Shown in pieces: positions 1 through 8,363 of a stretch of 33,880 nucleotides of DNA. Position numbers and translations under genes: made by a program. The notes under the pieces were generated by a model. It worked only from the letters and a program-made list of their open reading frames with translations, was not told the origin of the DNA and made no database searches. The stretch lies in assembly GCA_002772695.1 (NCBI GenBank), contig PFDI01000022.1:45265-79144 (forward strand). The letters run 5' to 3'. Source of the DNA: Candidatus Pacebacteria bacterium CG10_big_fil_rev_8_21_14_0_10_44_54. Lineage in GTDB: Bacteria > Patescibacteriota > Microgenomatia > UBA1400 > PJMF01. The stretch's first letter is position 1, and every line of letters begins with the position of its first letter.

Positions 1-3000
1 ACGTAAATTTGCTCCTTCCTGGTGAGCCTCATCGCTAGCCCTTTTATGGTTGCTCAAAATAGCACTTATAAATAGTGCTACCTCAAACCGCCCCATCGCT
101 GTCACCCTGTTATAGAGCACACGAGAGCGCTCAATGAGAAAGCCCAAGGAAAAATCCTTTGCTATATCAAAACCAAGTAGATATGGATCAACTGCGATGA
201 GTTTATCCAACTCCTTTCGCCTTGTTTCCGAATCTCCGACTGAGTCAAGCACGTGTGCAACTGATCTACGTAAATTATCAGGATCAAGCTGGTCGCCAAA
301 TAACGCTAGCTCGGGATACAGCTGAAAAATGCCAGCTGCAAATGAAGCGTGCGGCAGACTACTTTCTCCTTTGGCTCCCTGCCAAATACCTCTGCCCGCC
401 AACAGCCTCATGGCTCTTGTCTGTGGTTTTCTAAACATGGCCTTTAAACCTTGAAGCCAACCGTCTGCTTCCGCAGGTTCTTCAGGCGACATGTTTCGCA
501 CCTCACTCCGATCAAGCAGCTTTGTCCTCGGCTGATCAGTTTCACACACAACCGGCTCCAACACATCCCAAGTAAGATCGGCAACTAATGAAGAATTTCC
601 AATTCCAATTCCAACCTGTCTGTGACTATTGGCGCCATGCTCACCAGACTGGCGTAATTGTTCGAGCCATTGGGTGACAGAAAGATCACCAGAGAATCCA
701 AATAATGACACACTATTGATTTTTCCTACATCACCAAGCACAAAGCCAAGTACAGACTCTAACACCATCGCCTGCGAGCTGCATCTGCCCGAGAGAATTC
801 CTTCTTTATCGAGGGTCAGTAGCGAAGAAAGGGGATCGTGTACAGAAAAATCATATTTTCTATTTTGGGTTAAATATCTGAGAACCCTATCAACCTCTCC
901 TATTATTGCCAATTTCTGTTCTCCAGACAGATCAGCTGATTTTGTTGTTCCCACAATTTGAGTGATAGCGCTTTTGGCAGTTAAAATTGGAGAATTTGGC
1001 ACTTCCTTGATGCCAAGGAGCGTTAGTTTCCTCTCGGTTACTGTCTGCAGTCCCGCCACCAACCGAAGTACGTATGCTTGCGAAATTGTCTCTATAATCT
1101 GAAAAAGGTACTCTGTCACAAACTGCTTTGGTACCTCACCAAAAACTGCAATAAATAGCATAAAAATTCCAGAGATTTCTTTCTCGGATATCACCCCCTC
1201 AGCAGAAAAATCCTGGGCAGCCTGCACTGCAGCAGCAAGCTGTTCTGGTGTTTCGATATCTACAAATAATGCAGCCCGGACATCTGCCATTTGTTGAATA
1301 AATATATGAAGCTCTGGAGAAAGCTCGCTGCCTAAAACCGCCTCGAAAGCAGCCATTCCATCTGCAATTGCATCTAAGGTAACCTTTTTTGGTCGCTTCA
1401 TAACTTCTGCAGTCATAAGTTGCACCGCCTCTGGCACCCCTCTCTCTGCAGCAGTGATCTTCATATCTTGTATAAGCGATGCCAGTTCTGTTGACTCAAC
1501 TTTTACTGGTGGCAACTCAACCTCATCCTCTTGGGATTGCAATGGATAGAGTCTGCCATCAGCGCCAAGAAACAATTGGTCTTCCATACCTTGTGGCACA
1601 GCGTCTGCGTGCACGGGTAAGGGCAAATGTTCTTGATCAAAACGAAGTAATTGAGCTACGTCTTTCTGTTGTTCTGCCTGCCAGACAAGCCTTCTTCTAT
1701 GTCTGCCTCGCTCGCTATAACGATCATTGTCGTGAATTTCTAGTCGCTCTCTGTTTGCCCCAAAACGCAACCTGCGAATTATGGCGGCATCCTCACGATA
1801 ACGAAGCTCTTGCACAATCTCAAAAGTATGAGCAATAACTGCTGCATATTGTTCTCTCTGCCAAGCAGGCATCTTTGCACAGAGCACAGTCATATCTTTT
1901 AAGACATGGATCAGGCCACGATCACCGTCTGTTCCCAAACCGAAAGGCGGGTTATCGCCAATAAGTGCAAAATTACCATCTGTTATTTCTTGCTCACCAA
2001 AAATTGTTGCAGCAGTTGCTGCGAGCAACATAAAAGAGTCAAAGTAGTCAAAAATGGCTGATCTTTCGCGAAACAAACTTTCTGTTCGTATTAAGCCTTC
2101 AGGTAGTTTTTCCACAGCAAAAACAATAATGCCGCAACCATCGAGTTTGAGCTGCCAGTCTCTCTGTAGTTGGAAACTTTTAGTTGCTGAGCCATCGGAG
2201 TACATTCGAATAATAAGATCTCTGTAGGCACCAAATACGTCCCCTGGTTCCTCCAATCCAAAGTCATAGCGCCAACGCGCATCACAGAATCCTTTGCAAT
2301 ACTCTGCATCAATCCCTGCTGGGTCATTCGACAAAACTCTTGATCTATCTATCGCGGTGGACGCTTCCAAACCTTGATATCGCTCGTGTCTTTTTGCGCG
2401 TGCTTCTGATAAATCAATTTCATGTTCTTTGGCAAACTGCTCAATCCAGAGCCAAGTTGGATCGCTCATTTGGCGCTCGCCCTCAGCTGGCTGAGGATCA
2501 AAAAAAAGAGATGCCAGCGGAGTGTTATATCTAAGCAACTCTCTTAAGCTATCTTCCTGTCTTGAATCAAATGCCTCACGCAAATCATCGACACTTGGAA
2601 TAGCATCTCCACTAGAACTCCGCCATCCAAGTTCTCTGCTACGCAAAACAGCCAGTGTGGTAAGTTGCCAGATTATTTTCTTACGCAGGTCTATATTGTG
2701 TCTTGGATTAATTGGATCAGGCTCATTCTCATCTTCAGCCCTGTGCGGCGCCTGAGACTCTGATAGGAAGTTGATCAGTTGCTGGCCTACTCTAGCCTCT
2801 CGATCTGTGAGAGTCTCACTGTTTGAAGGTAACCAGTACTCCATATAATCATCGGGCTCAAGTGGTGTATTTGGGAAACTTCCCCATGATCCTCGAGCTT
2901 CACCTGAAGCGTCTAGTATTTTCCTATATGGAAGACTTTCTGTATATGCATGTTGAATTCCGTCTTCGAGTCGGCTCCACTCTGCTATTGCTAGTTCCCA

Positions 3001-3591
3001 ATCTTCTTTTTTGTCGCTCAAGAAAAGACGTATGAAGGCTGCTGCCAATACGTACTTACCATAGTGGTCAAACCCATTCTCAAATATTTGTCTTGCCAAC
3101 TCCAAACTCATTTGTTCTAATTCAGGATCCTGATCGTCTTTCAGTTTCTCATACGTAGTGTAGTTGCTATACGGAAGTGACTGCTGGCTCGAAAAAGGCC
3201 AGCTCAATCTAACTAACTCAGGGCATAAGTTTGGATCCCACTCTGTCCATCTCAAAATAGTGTTGGACGACCTTTTTCTTCTTTGTAAATAGAGAAGCTT
3301 CGCCATTCCATTTGGAATGTTGTCTGGCAGCTCACTTGTTCTCCACTGCTCAAATTGCTTAGCTTCCCATGCTTCTGCTTTCGCTTTTTCAAGATTTTGT
3401 CGTGCCTCTTCATCTGCCCGAAGTCGTTCTCGTTCTCTTTTTCTTTCTGCCTGAAAACTACCATCGTCCGGTAAATCAGCCAGTGCATCATCGTCTGACC
3501 TACCCAATCCCCTGAAAGATGGTCGTACTGGCTTGGGTCGTGGATCTACCAGAAAAGGTGGAGGAAGAGGTACTTCTAATTCGGGCGGCAT
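1..3591 (-). CDS. very large soluble protein of unknown function, >=1197 aa, C-terminus beyond window edge; putative transglutaminase-like domain
   Basis: Read codon by codon: ATG at 3591-3589 and no in-frame stop (no TTA/CTA/TCA in + strand frame 1) down to position 1. Starts MPPELEVPLPPPFLVDPRPKPVRPSFRGLGRSDDD, then a charged helical segment; no evident signal peptide. Not in the supplied ORF track. Confidence 0.9.
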   Translation of the reverse strand, partial: MPPELEVPLPPPFLVDPRPKPVRPSFRGLGRSDDDALADLPDDGSFQAERKRERERLRADEEARQNLEKAKAEAWEAKQFEQWRTSELPDNIPNGMAKLLYLQRRKRSSNTILRWTEWDPNLCPELVRLSWPFSSQQSLPYSNYTTYEKLKDDQDPELEQMSLELARQIFENGFDHYGKYVLAAAFIRLFLSDKKEDWELAIAEWSRLEDGIQHAYTESLPYRKILDASGEARGSWGSFPNTPLEPDDYMEYWLPSNSETLTDREARVGQQLINFLSESQAPHRAEDENEPDPINPRHNIDLRKKIIWQLTTLAVLRSRELGWRSSSGDAIPSVDDLREAFDSRQEDSLRELLRYNTPLASLFFDPQPAEGERQMSDPTWLWIEQFAKEHEIDLSEARAKRHERYQGLEASTAIDRSRVLSNDPAGIDAEYCKGFCDARWRYDFGLEEPGDVFGAYRDLIIRMYSDGSATKSFQLQRDWQLKLDGCGIIVFAVEKLPEGLIRTESLFRERSAIFDYFDSFMLLAATAATIFGEQEITDGNFALIGDNPPFGLGTDGDRGLIHVLKDMTVLCAKMPAWQREQYAAVIAHTFEIVQELRYREDAAIIRRLRFGANRERLEIHDNDRYSERGRHRRRLVWQAEQQKDVAQLLRFDQEHLPLPVHADAVPQGMEDQLFLGADGRLYPLQSQEDEVELPPVKVESTELASLIQDMKITAAERGVPEAVQLMTAEVMKRPKKVTLDAIADGMAAFEAVLGSELSPELHIFIQQMADVRAALFVDIETPEQLAAAVQAAQDFSAEGVISEKEISGIFMLFIAVFGEVPKQFVTEYLFQIIETISQAYVLRLVAGLQTVTERKLTLLGIKEVPNSPILTAKSAITQIVGTTKSADLSGEQKLAIIGEVDRVLRYLTQNRKYDFSVHDPLSSLLTLDKEGILSGRCSSQAMVLESVLGFVLGDVGKINSVSLFGFSGDLSVTQWLEQLRQSGEHGANSHRQVGIGIGNSSLVADLTWDVLEPVVCETDQPRTKLLDRSEVRNMSPEEPAEADGWLQGLKAMFRKPQTRAMRLLAGRGIWQGAKGESSLPHASFAAGIFQLYPELALFGDQLDPDNLRRSVAHVLDSVGDSETRRKELDKLIAVDPYLLGFDIAKDFSLGFLIERSRVLYNRVTAMGRFEVALFISAILSNHKRASDEAHQEGANLR

Positions 3592-3630
3592 ACGAATCTA
3601 TCATCTCAAAAAATCAGTGAGAAAACAAAG

Positions 3631-5829
3631 CTATATCGGACACGCCCCACTCTCACACTGCAGATGCGCATAGTCGATATCTTCAAACAAACTTTCGTCT
3701 TTCTCGATCTCGTCGAGCACGCGCATGAATTCGCTGATGGTGACCGGTTGCTCTGGCTGGTACTCGTAGGCAGTCGCGTCCTGCTGCGGCATGACTGAGC
3801 AGCACTTGATAAGCCCCTGGTATTTCTTGACCATCTCGACGTATTTCTTGAAACTCGTCTTGGTCGGGTTGTACTTGAGCGTGTACGAGACCTGGTTGCC
3901 TGTATCTTCGAGCGGTTTGCCCGCTGTATCGACACCGACAATCCAGTACTTCTCGAGCAACATCAACCATTTGTACTGCTCCTCTGGTGTGGCCTCGGCG
4001 GCGGTGACCAACTCGCCATTCATCCCAAGTCGACAGATCAACGGCTGCGTTGGAAAACCAACTGCAGTCGAACCCTGATAACTCTGGAGCTCTTTGACCG
4101 GATAGCCTTTATCCTTGTATCGTTTTACTTGCGGATCATCACTTCTGTACTGTACCCAACGAATGTACTCGCGCATACTGGGCAAGTGAGCACCCTCTGT
4201 CAGGGCAAATAGTTTGGAGATAGTACCTGACGGCTTGATCGTTGTGTTGGTATGAGGCACCGTTACCTTGAGTTTTTTGGAGTAGGTTGCGGCTTCATCG
4301 ACCACTGCTCGTTTGAAGCGGGCGATGGTATTCCAAAACTCCTGTGACTTTTCCTCATCGATCAAGTCGCGGAAGGCAAAACCATACGTATTCCAGGCAA
4401 ACTCGTGAATACCAGTCATGCCAACACCAATACGGTTGGTACGCTTGACCTCTCTATTGTACAAGCTATCCATATAAGTGTTGACGCGAATAAGGGCACG
4501 AGTAGCAGCGCGAAAGCCTTCTTCGGCATCGTCAAGCGTTGGAGCGTAATACGGCACCACATCGGCAATAACGCAGTAGCCGCCAAGCATATTAAGCGAA
4601 ATCTCGCCACACGGGTTGGGAATCTGCGAGTAGAGTTTGGCGCCGGCATTGCGAGCGAGGTGCGAGAGCATTTTTTCGGTACGCTTGAGTGGCTTGTATT
4701 TTTTGCTTTGGGCGTACTTGCCGTCTTGGTAGCCATCGTACCCTTCGTCGTTTTGGACCAAGCGATGTTGGTTGATAAAACCTGGTTCGCCAGTACCATC
4801 TTCGTAACTAGCCTTGAGGATCATATCGAGCACTTTGCGAGCGTGGCCACTTTTTTGTTTCCAAAATTTCTCGTCAACCGCCACGGAGTTATTGGCACTC
4901 CAGAGGAAGCCTCCTCGCTTAATCGAGATAAAATCAAAAACTTCGGGATCAGTCCAGGTTTTGGTCGCGATACGCGCACTTCGGCGAGCACCACCGACCA
5001 ACACACACTCTGCCAGATAGTGATCGACAAACATAGCTTGTTTCCAGAGTGATAGATCGGCTCCCTTAATAGTAGCTAATTTGTCTATAGAATTCATGAG
5101 TGGCTTGGGACCAGAAGAAGGACGATTCTGCATACCTTTGATCGACTCACCCTTGGCGCGGACTTTGGAAAAATCGAGAATCAGCAAGTCATCTTTAAAC
5201 TTTTTTTCGTACGCCATAATCTCAATCATCTCGATTGCTTGCGCCCATCCCTCACGACTATCTGGTACGTGGAACCAATGAATATTATCACCCTTGCCAT
5301 ACTTATGTTCTGCATCACGGACACTCTCGTCGACACCCCAGACAAAATCGGGGTGATCCGCAGCCATAACACAGCGTACATTGGGCATGTTGTCCCAGTT
5401 GACAACACACATATCGTCGTCGTACGGTCGACCAACGCCAGAGCCATTCATGAGTAAATAAAAAAGCGTGTATGAACTTGATGCGGTACTACAATTGGTG
5501 AAAACTTCCATATTTCTGCCAGGCTGAGTCTTATCACCATGCTGCAAATGCCGACCAGACATGAGCACTGAACCATTGGAAATGTGCTTAGTCAAAAGTT
5601 CTTGCTCCTGCTTGCGGTGAGCTGCAAACGAAGAACCAAGGAGTGCTGTATTGCCCAAAGCTACTCGCTCGGCCACTTCTCGCCATGTTTCCCAACGTTC
5701 TCGCTTGGTAGTTTTGTCGATCACCCGACGCAGATAGGTTCTACGCGCTACAGCCCTACCCATACCACTATCAAGTTTTCTATTGGTGAACTTCATTTTT
5801 ACTTTTGGTAATGCTGCTTTTGGTGACAT
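3631..5829 (-). CDS. nrdJ: adenosylcobalamin-dependent (class II) ribonucleoside-triphosphate reductase
   Basis: 732 aa; NPCGEISL, GGARRSA, NNSVAVD, SGPKPLM and a C-terminal CESGACPI Cys pair, as in monomeric RTPR-type class II RNRs. Confidence 0.93.
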   Translation of the reverse strand: MSPKAALPKVKMKFTNRKLDSGMGRAVARRTYLRRVIDKTTKRERWETWREVAERVALGNTALLGSSFAAHRKQEQELLTKHISNGSVLMSGRHLQHGDKTQPGRNMEVFTNCSTASSSYTLFYLLMNGSGVGRPYDDDMCVVNWDNMPNVRCVMAADHPDFVWGVDESVRDAEHKYGKGDNIHWFHVPDSREGWAQAIEMIEIMAYEKKFKDDLLILDFSKVRAKGESIKGMQNRPSSGPKPLMNSIDKLATIKGADLSLWKQAMFVDHYLAECVLVGGARRSARIATKTWTDPEVFDFISIKRGGFLWSANNSVAVDEKFWKQKSGHARKVLDMILKASYEDGTGEPGFINQHRLVQNDEGYDGYQDGKYAQSKKYKPLKRTEKMLSHLARNAGAKLYSQIPNPCGEISLNMLGGYCVIADVVPYYAPTLDDAEEGFRAATRALIRVNTYMDSLYNREVKRTNRIGVGMTGIHEFAWNTYGFAFRDLIDEEKSQEFWNTIARFKRAVVDEAATYSKKLKVTVPHTNTTIKPSGTISKLFALTEGAHLPSMREYIRWVQYRSDDPQVKRYKDKGYPVKELQSYQGSTAVGFPTQPLICRLGMNGELVTAAEATPEEQYKWLMLLEKYWIVGVDTAGKPLEDTGNQVSYTLKYNPTKTSFKKYVEMVKKYQGLIKCCSVMPQQDATAYEYQPEQPVTISEFMRVLDEIEKDESLFEDIDYAHLQCESGACPI

Positions 5830-6299
5830 TAGGCTCCTTGGGCGGTTGATACTGTCGTTAAACGGTCGAGTTCATTGCGAAAATCTTCGACACTGGCAAA
5901 ATCTCGATATACACTGGCAAAAAGTAGATAGGAGAGCTCATCAAGCTTGCGCAAACGATTGAGCACGAGATTGCCAATCTCCCAACTTTTTACTTCTGCT
6001 GTTTCTTTGCGCCTGAGTCTTCGCTCAACATCATCAAGCAAATCGTTGACGTCGCTCATCGGGATTGGCCGTTTCCAAGTTGCTTTCATAATGCCTCTTT
6101 GCAGTTTTTCTCTCGAAAAATCTTCTTTTGTACCGTCTTTTTTCAATACTTTTAATTCAATACCTTCTATCCGTTCGTAGGTGGTAAAACGCTTCTCACA
6201 CAAACCACACTGCCTGCGACGACGAATAGTTGCCTGGTCTTCTGCCTCACGAGAGTCAACAACACTCGTTTCTGCTGTATCGCAGTACGGACACTTCAT
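5829..6299 (-). CDS. nrdR: transcriptional repressor NrdR
   Basis: MKCPYCD...RRRRQCGLCEKRFTTYER Zn ribbon plus ATP-cone (LKVLKKDGTKEDFSREKLQRGI). Internal ATG at 6299 with AAGG SD preferred over the track start 6314. Stop overlaps the nrdJ start (TAATG). Confidence 0.95.
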   Translation of the reverse strand: MKCPYCDTAETSVVDSREAEDQATIRRRRQCGLCEKRFTTYERIEGIELKVLKKDGTKEDFSREKLQRGIMKATWKRPIPMSDVNDLLDDVERRLRRKETAEVKSWEIGNLVLNRLRKLDELSYLLFASVYRDFASVEDFRNELDRLTTVSTAQGA

Positions 6300-6327
6300 A
6301 TAATCCTTACACATCTAATATGCAAAA

Positions 6328-6343
6328 ACACCTTAAGTTGTGC
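6328..6343 (-). promoter_or_regulatory. NrdR box 2 (degenerate)
   Basis: ACACCTTAAGTTGTGC, start-to-start spacing 32 bp from box 1 (16-bp gap), the spacing typical of tandem NrdR boxes. Confidence 0.65.
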
Positions 6344-6359
6344 TTTTACTCTTACTGAA

Positions 6360-6375
6360 ACACAATATATTGTGT
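6360..6375 (-). promoter_or_regulatory. NrdR box 1
   Basis: ACACAATATATTGTGT, centre of a perfect 20-bp palindrome aaacacaatatattgtgttt (6358-6377); matches the known NrdR-box pattern ACACWATATWTWGTGT. Confidence 0.85.
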
Positions 6376-6441
6376 TTCTCAGTGCTTTCGGAGTAAAAGA
6401 ATCTCACATTCTATGGGGAGCGTCAACTGATATAAAAGAGA

Positions 6442-6972
6442 TCAAATATTCTCATAACGAGAAATGCTCTCAACTAAGATATCGGAAACTGCTTGTTGCT
6501 GGGGAGCAGGAAACACTGCATGCAGTTGTCGCGTTCGTTTGATGTGAGCGCGCAAAGCCCTGTGTAAATAAGCTTGCTTGTCTGGAGAAATTTCTGCATC
6601 TGCCTGTGCCGCATCGAGAGCAAGCAAGAGATAGTGTTGTGATTTTTTGAGCGTACTGACTGCCAACTCTGGCTTATCTTTTTGTAACAACCCGGCGACA
6701 GACTCAAGTCGTTCAAATGCAAGTGAAACTTGTTTGAGATACTTCTGTTTGGACCCGGTCGTAGTGAGCACAACTCTATCAAAGACCATTGCTACCGGAT
6801 ACAACGCATGATCGGGCAACATACGTGAGCCGATGTACAGCGTGGTGTGCTCGGCTGTAGATGCTTCATACGCAAATGGTTGGCTTGCAGCGACAAGCGA
6901 TGTGACCAAGATAGCCAGGCCAAATAAGAGCGCCCCAGTGCAAGAAATTAAACGCAATTTTTTTGATGACAT
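6442..6972 (-). CDS. DUF5667-like secreted/membrane-anchored helical protein
   Basis: N-terminal signal/TM segment, then MLPDHALYPVAMVFDRVVLTTTGSKQKYLKQVSLAFERLES, resembling DUF5667 proteins common in CPR genomes. Confidence 0.6.
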   Translation of the reverse strand: MSSKKLRLISCTGALLFGLAILVTSLVAASQPFAYEASTAEHTTLYIGSRMLPDHALYPVAMVFDRVVLTTTGSKQKYLKQVSLAFERLESVAGLLQKDKPELAVSTLKKSQHYLLLALDAAQADAEISPDKQAYLHRALRAHIKRTRQLHAVFPAPQQQAVSDILVESISRYENI

Positions 6973-7021
6973 ATTTTTTTGTCAGTGCTCGAAGTACGGA
7001 TTGTAACACCGCAAGACCACA

Positions 7022-7705
7022 TTACCAACCATAACTCAAAAGTACCAAGCCCCAAATCGTCTGACTAAGTACCAATGCATAAGCATTGTTTCGCGCAGCA
7101 AACAAGTAGGCCTGACCAAACGCAAACAAGAATAACAAAAATAATACACCAGATACTGCCCCGATCTCAAAGCGAAGAAAGGCATTGGGGATGTGGAATA
7201 AAACAAAGATTGTGCTGACTAATACTGATTGTTTGGTCAACGACCACTTATGATACTTGTCTTGAATCATAGTCATAGCAAAGCTATAAAATACCAATGT
7301 CTCCCAAAAAGAAGTTATTATTGCCAAAGTGAACTCGCCCCAGAATTCTGGTGCAGCAAAAAGTGGTGTTGCTTGCAAAAGCACCCCCTTGCTGAGAACG
7401 GACAAAATAGCGGCCACAAACCCAAATACGCCTCCAATAGCAATGCCAAGCATAAGACCGCTATACAACTTACTTGGAGCGAAACTTTCGAGTACCCCTT
7501 TGTATCTTGTTATGTTTATAAAAAGCCAGACTGGCACACCAAAAAAAAGCGCTTTACCGATAGATTCATCAAACCAAACAGGAAAATCAAAAAGAGATCG
7601 ATACAACAACCAGAGAATAAAAATGAGTATTACAACAGGAAAAAATGCTATTCGAGCGGCTTTTGGGTACGAGGGGCGAGATTTATTTCTTTTGGGTGAT
7701 GGCAT
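7022..7705 (-). CDS. polytopic membrane protein, possibly degenerate CPBP-type intramembrane metalloprotease
   Basis: Multiple TM segments; SFWETLVFYSF and FVLFHIPN partially resemble the CPBP E..R and FxxxH motifs. Confidence 0.5.
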   Translation of the reverse strand: MPSPKRNKSRPSYPKAARIAFFPVVILIFILWLLYRSLFDFPVWFDESIGKALFFGVPVWLFINITRYKGVLESFAPSKLYSGLMLGIAIGGVFGFVAAILSVLSKGVLLQATPLFAAPEFWGEFTLAIITSFWETLVFYSFAMTMIQDKYHKWSLTKQSVLVSTIFVLFHIPNAFLRFEIGAVSGVLFLLFLFAFGQAYLFAARNNAYALVLSQTIWGLVLLSYGW

Positions 7706-8309
7706 GCACTACTTGCTCCAGTGAGTCCTGCTGATTGCTCATGTACGTATCTATAACCAAATCGTACAAACCTTGGTGCCAAAAATCAATTGGATCACTC
7801 GGCCTCATAGTACCTGGTTTGACTACCCACTCGTCCCATTGCTGCTTATACATCCGTCGCCATTTTTGAGCATTTACTTCGTAGCGATAATTCATGTTTG
7901 CTATTGCCTCATCAGGTGTCACACCATCCCTATTGACAATACGGTCGACACGAACTGACTTATCGCTACAGCGCATTAAAATTTTCAGAGTGCCAGGAAT
8001 CTGCTGGGCAAGAAAACCTGAAAGCCAAGATTCAAGGATCCAGCGTGATTCTTGTTGCAACTTGGTACGCATGTCCATATCTACTTGCAAATCGAAATCA
8101 TCAGGATACGCACCAGCACTGTGGTGCAATTCACCTTTGACATCTAGCAAGCCCTGCTTCTTGGCAAATTCCCGCATATAACCTCCGCCGTTGTACCCCA
8201 TCCAACCGTCAAATTTGAGGGCTTCGCGCAACGAATCAAGCAGCGTTGTTGAGCCAGATCCTGGCAGACCAGAAATAGTGATGTTGCGATAAAGATATGT
8301 GTCGTGCAT
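7683..8309 (-). CDS. cytidylate-kinase-like P-loop NMP kinase
   Basis: Walker A GLPGSGSTTLLDSL; CMP-kinase-like layout (YNGGGYMREFAKKQG...). Internal ATG at 8309 (MHDTYLYRNITISG) preferred because TATAAT lies at 8343-8338. Confidence 0.7.
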   Translation of the reverse strand: MHDTYLYRNITISGLPGSGSTTLLDSLREALKFDGWMGYNGGGYMREFAKKQGLLDVKGELHHSAGAYPDDFDLQVDMDMRTKLQQESRWILESWLSGFLAQQIPGTLKILMRCSDKSVRVDRIVNRDGVTPDEAIANMNYRYEVNAQKWRRMYKQQWDEWVVKPGTMRPSDPIDFWHQGLYDLVIDTYMSNQQDSLEQVVHAITQKK

Positions 8310-8337
8310 TAGGTTTCCCTGTCCCAGGGTGGGACGC

Positions 8338-8343
8338 ATTATA
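8338..8343 (-). promoter_or_regulatory. -10 box (TATAAT) of the CMP-kinase-like gene
   Basis: Perfect TATAAT on the minus strand 28 nt upstream of ATG 8309, just after the upstream gene's stop (8364). Confidence 0.55.
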
Positions 8344-8363
8344 CGCATACTGCCGCTACTTCC

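Noticed and set aside
595-616. Triple TTCCAA tandem repeat
   Set aside because: Encodes GIGIG in the giant ORF; too short to treat as a repeat element.
629-961. 110-aa and neighbouring plus-strand ORFs (134-3035)
   Set aside because: Antisense to the giant ORF; no domain or start signals.
3252-3491. 79-aa minus-strand ORF
   Set aside because: Out of frame within the giant ORF 3591->1, which is the better-supported coding frame.
4405-5052. 215-aa plus-strand ORF antisense to nrdJ
   Set aside because: Lies wholly inside a clearly conserved nrdJ; sequence looks like a reverse-frame by-product with no recognisable domain.
7229-7699. 156-aa plus-strand ORF
   Set aside because: Antisense to the CPBP-like gene; low-complexity basic composition.
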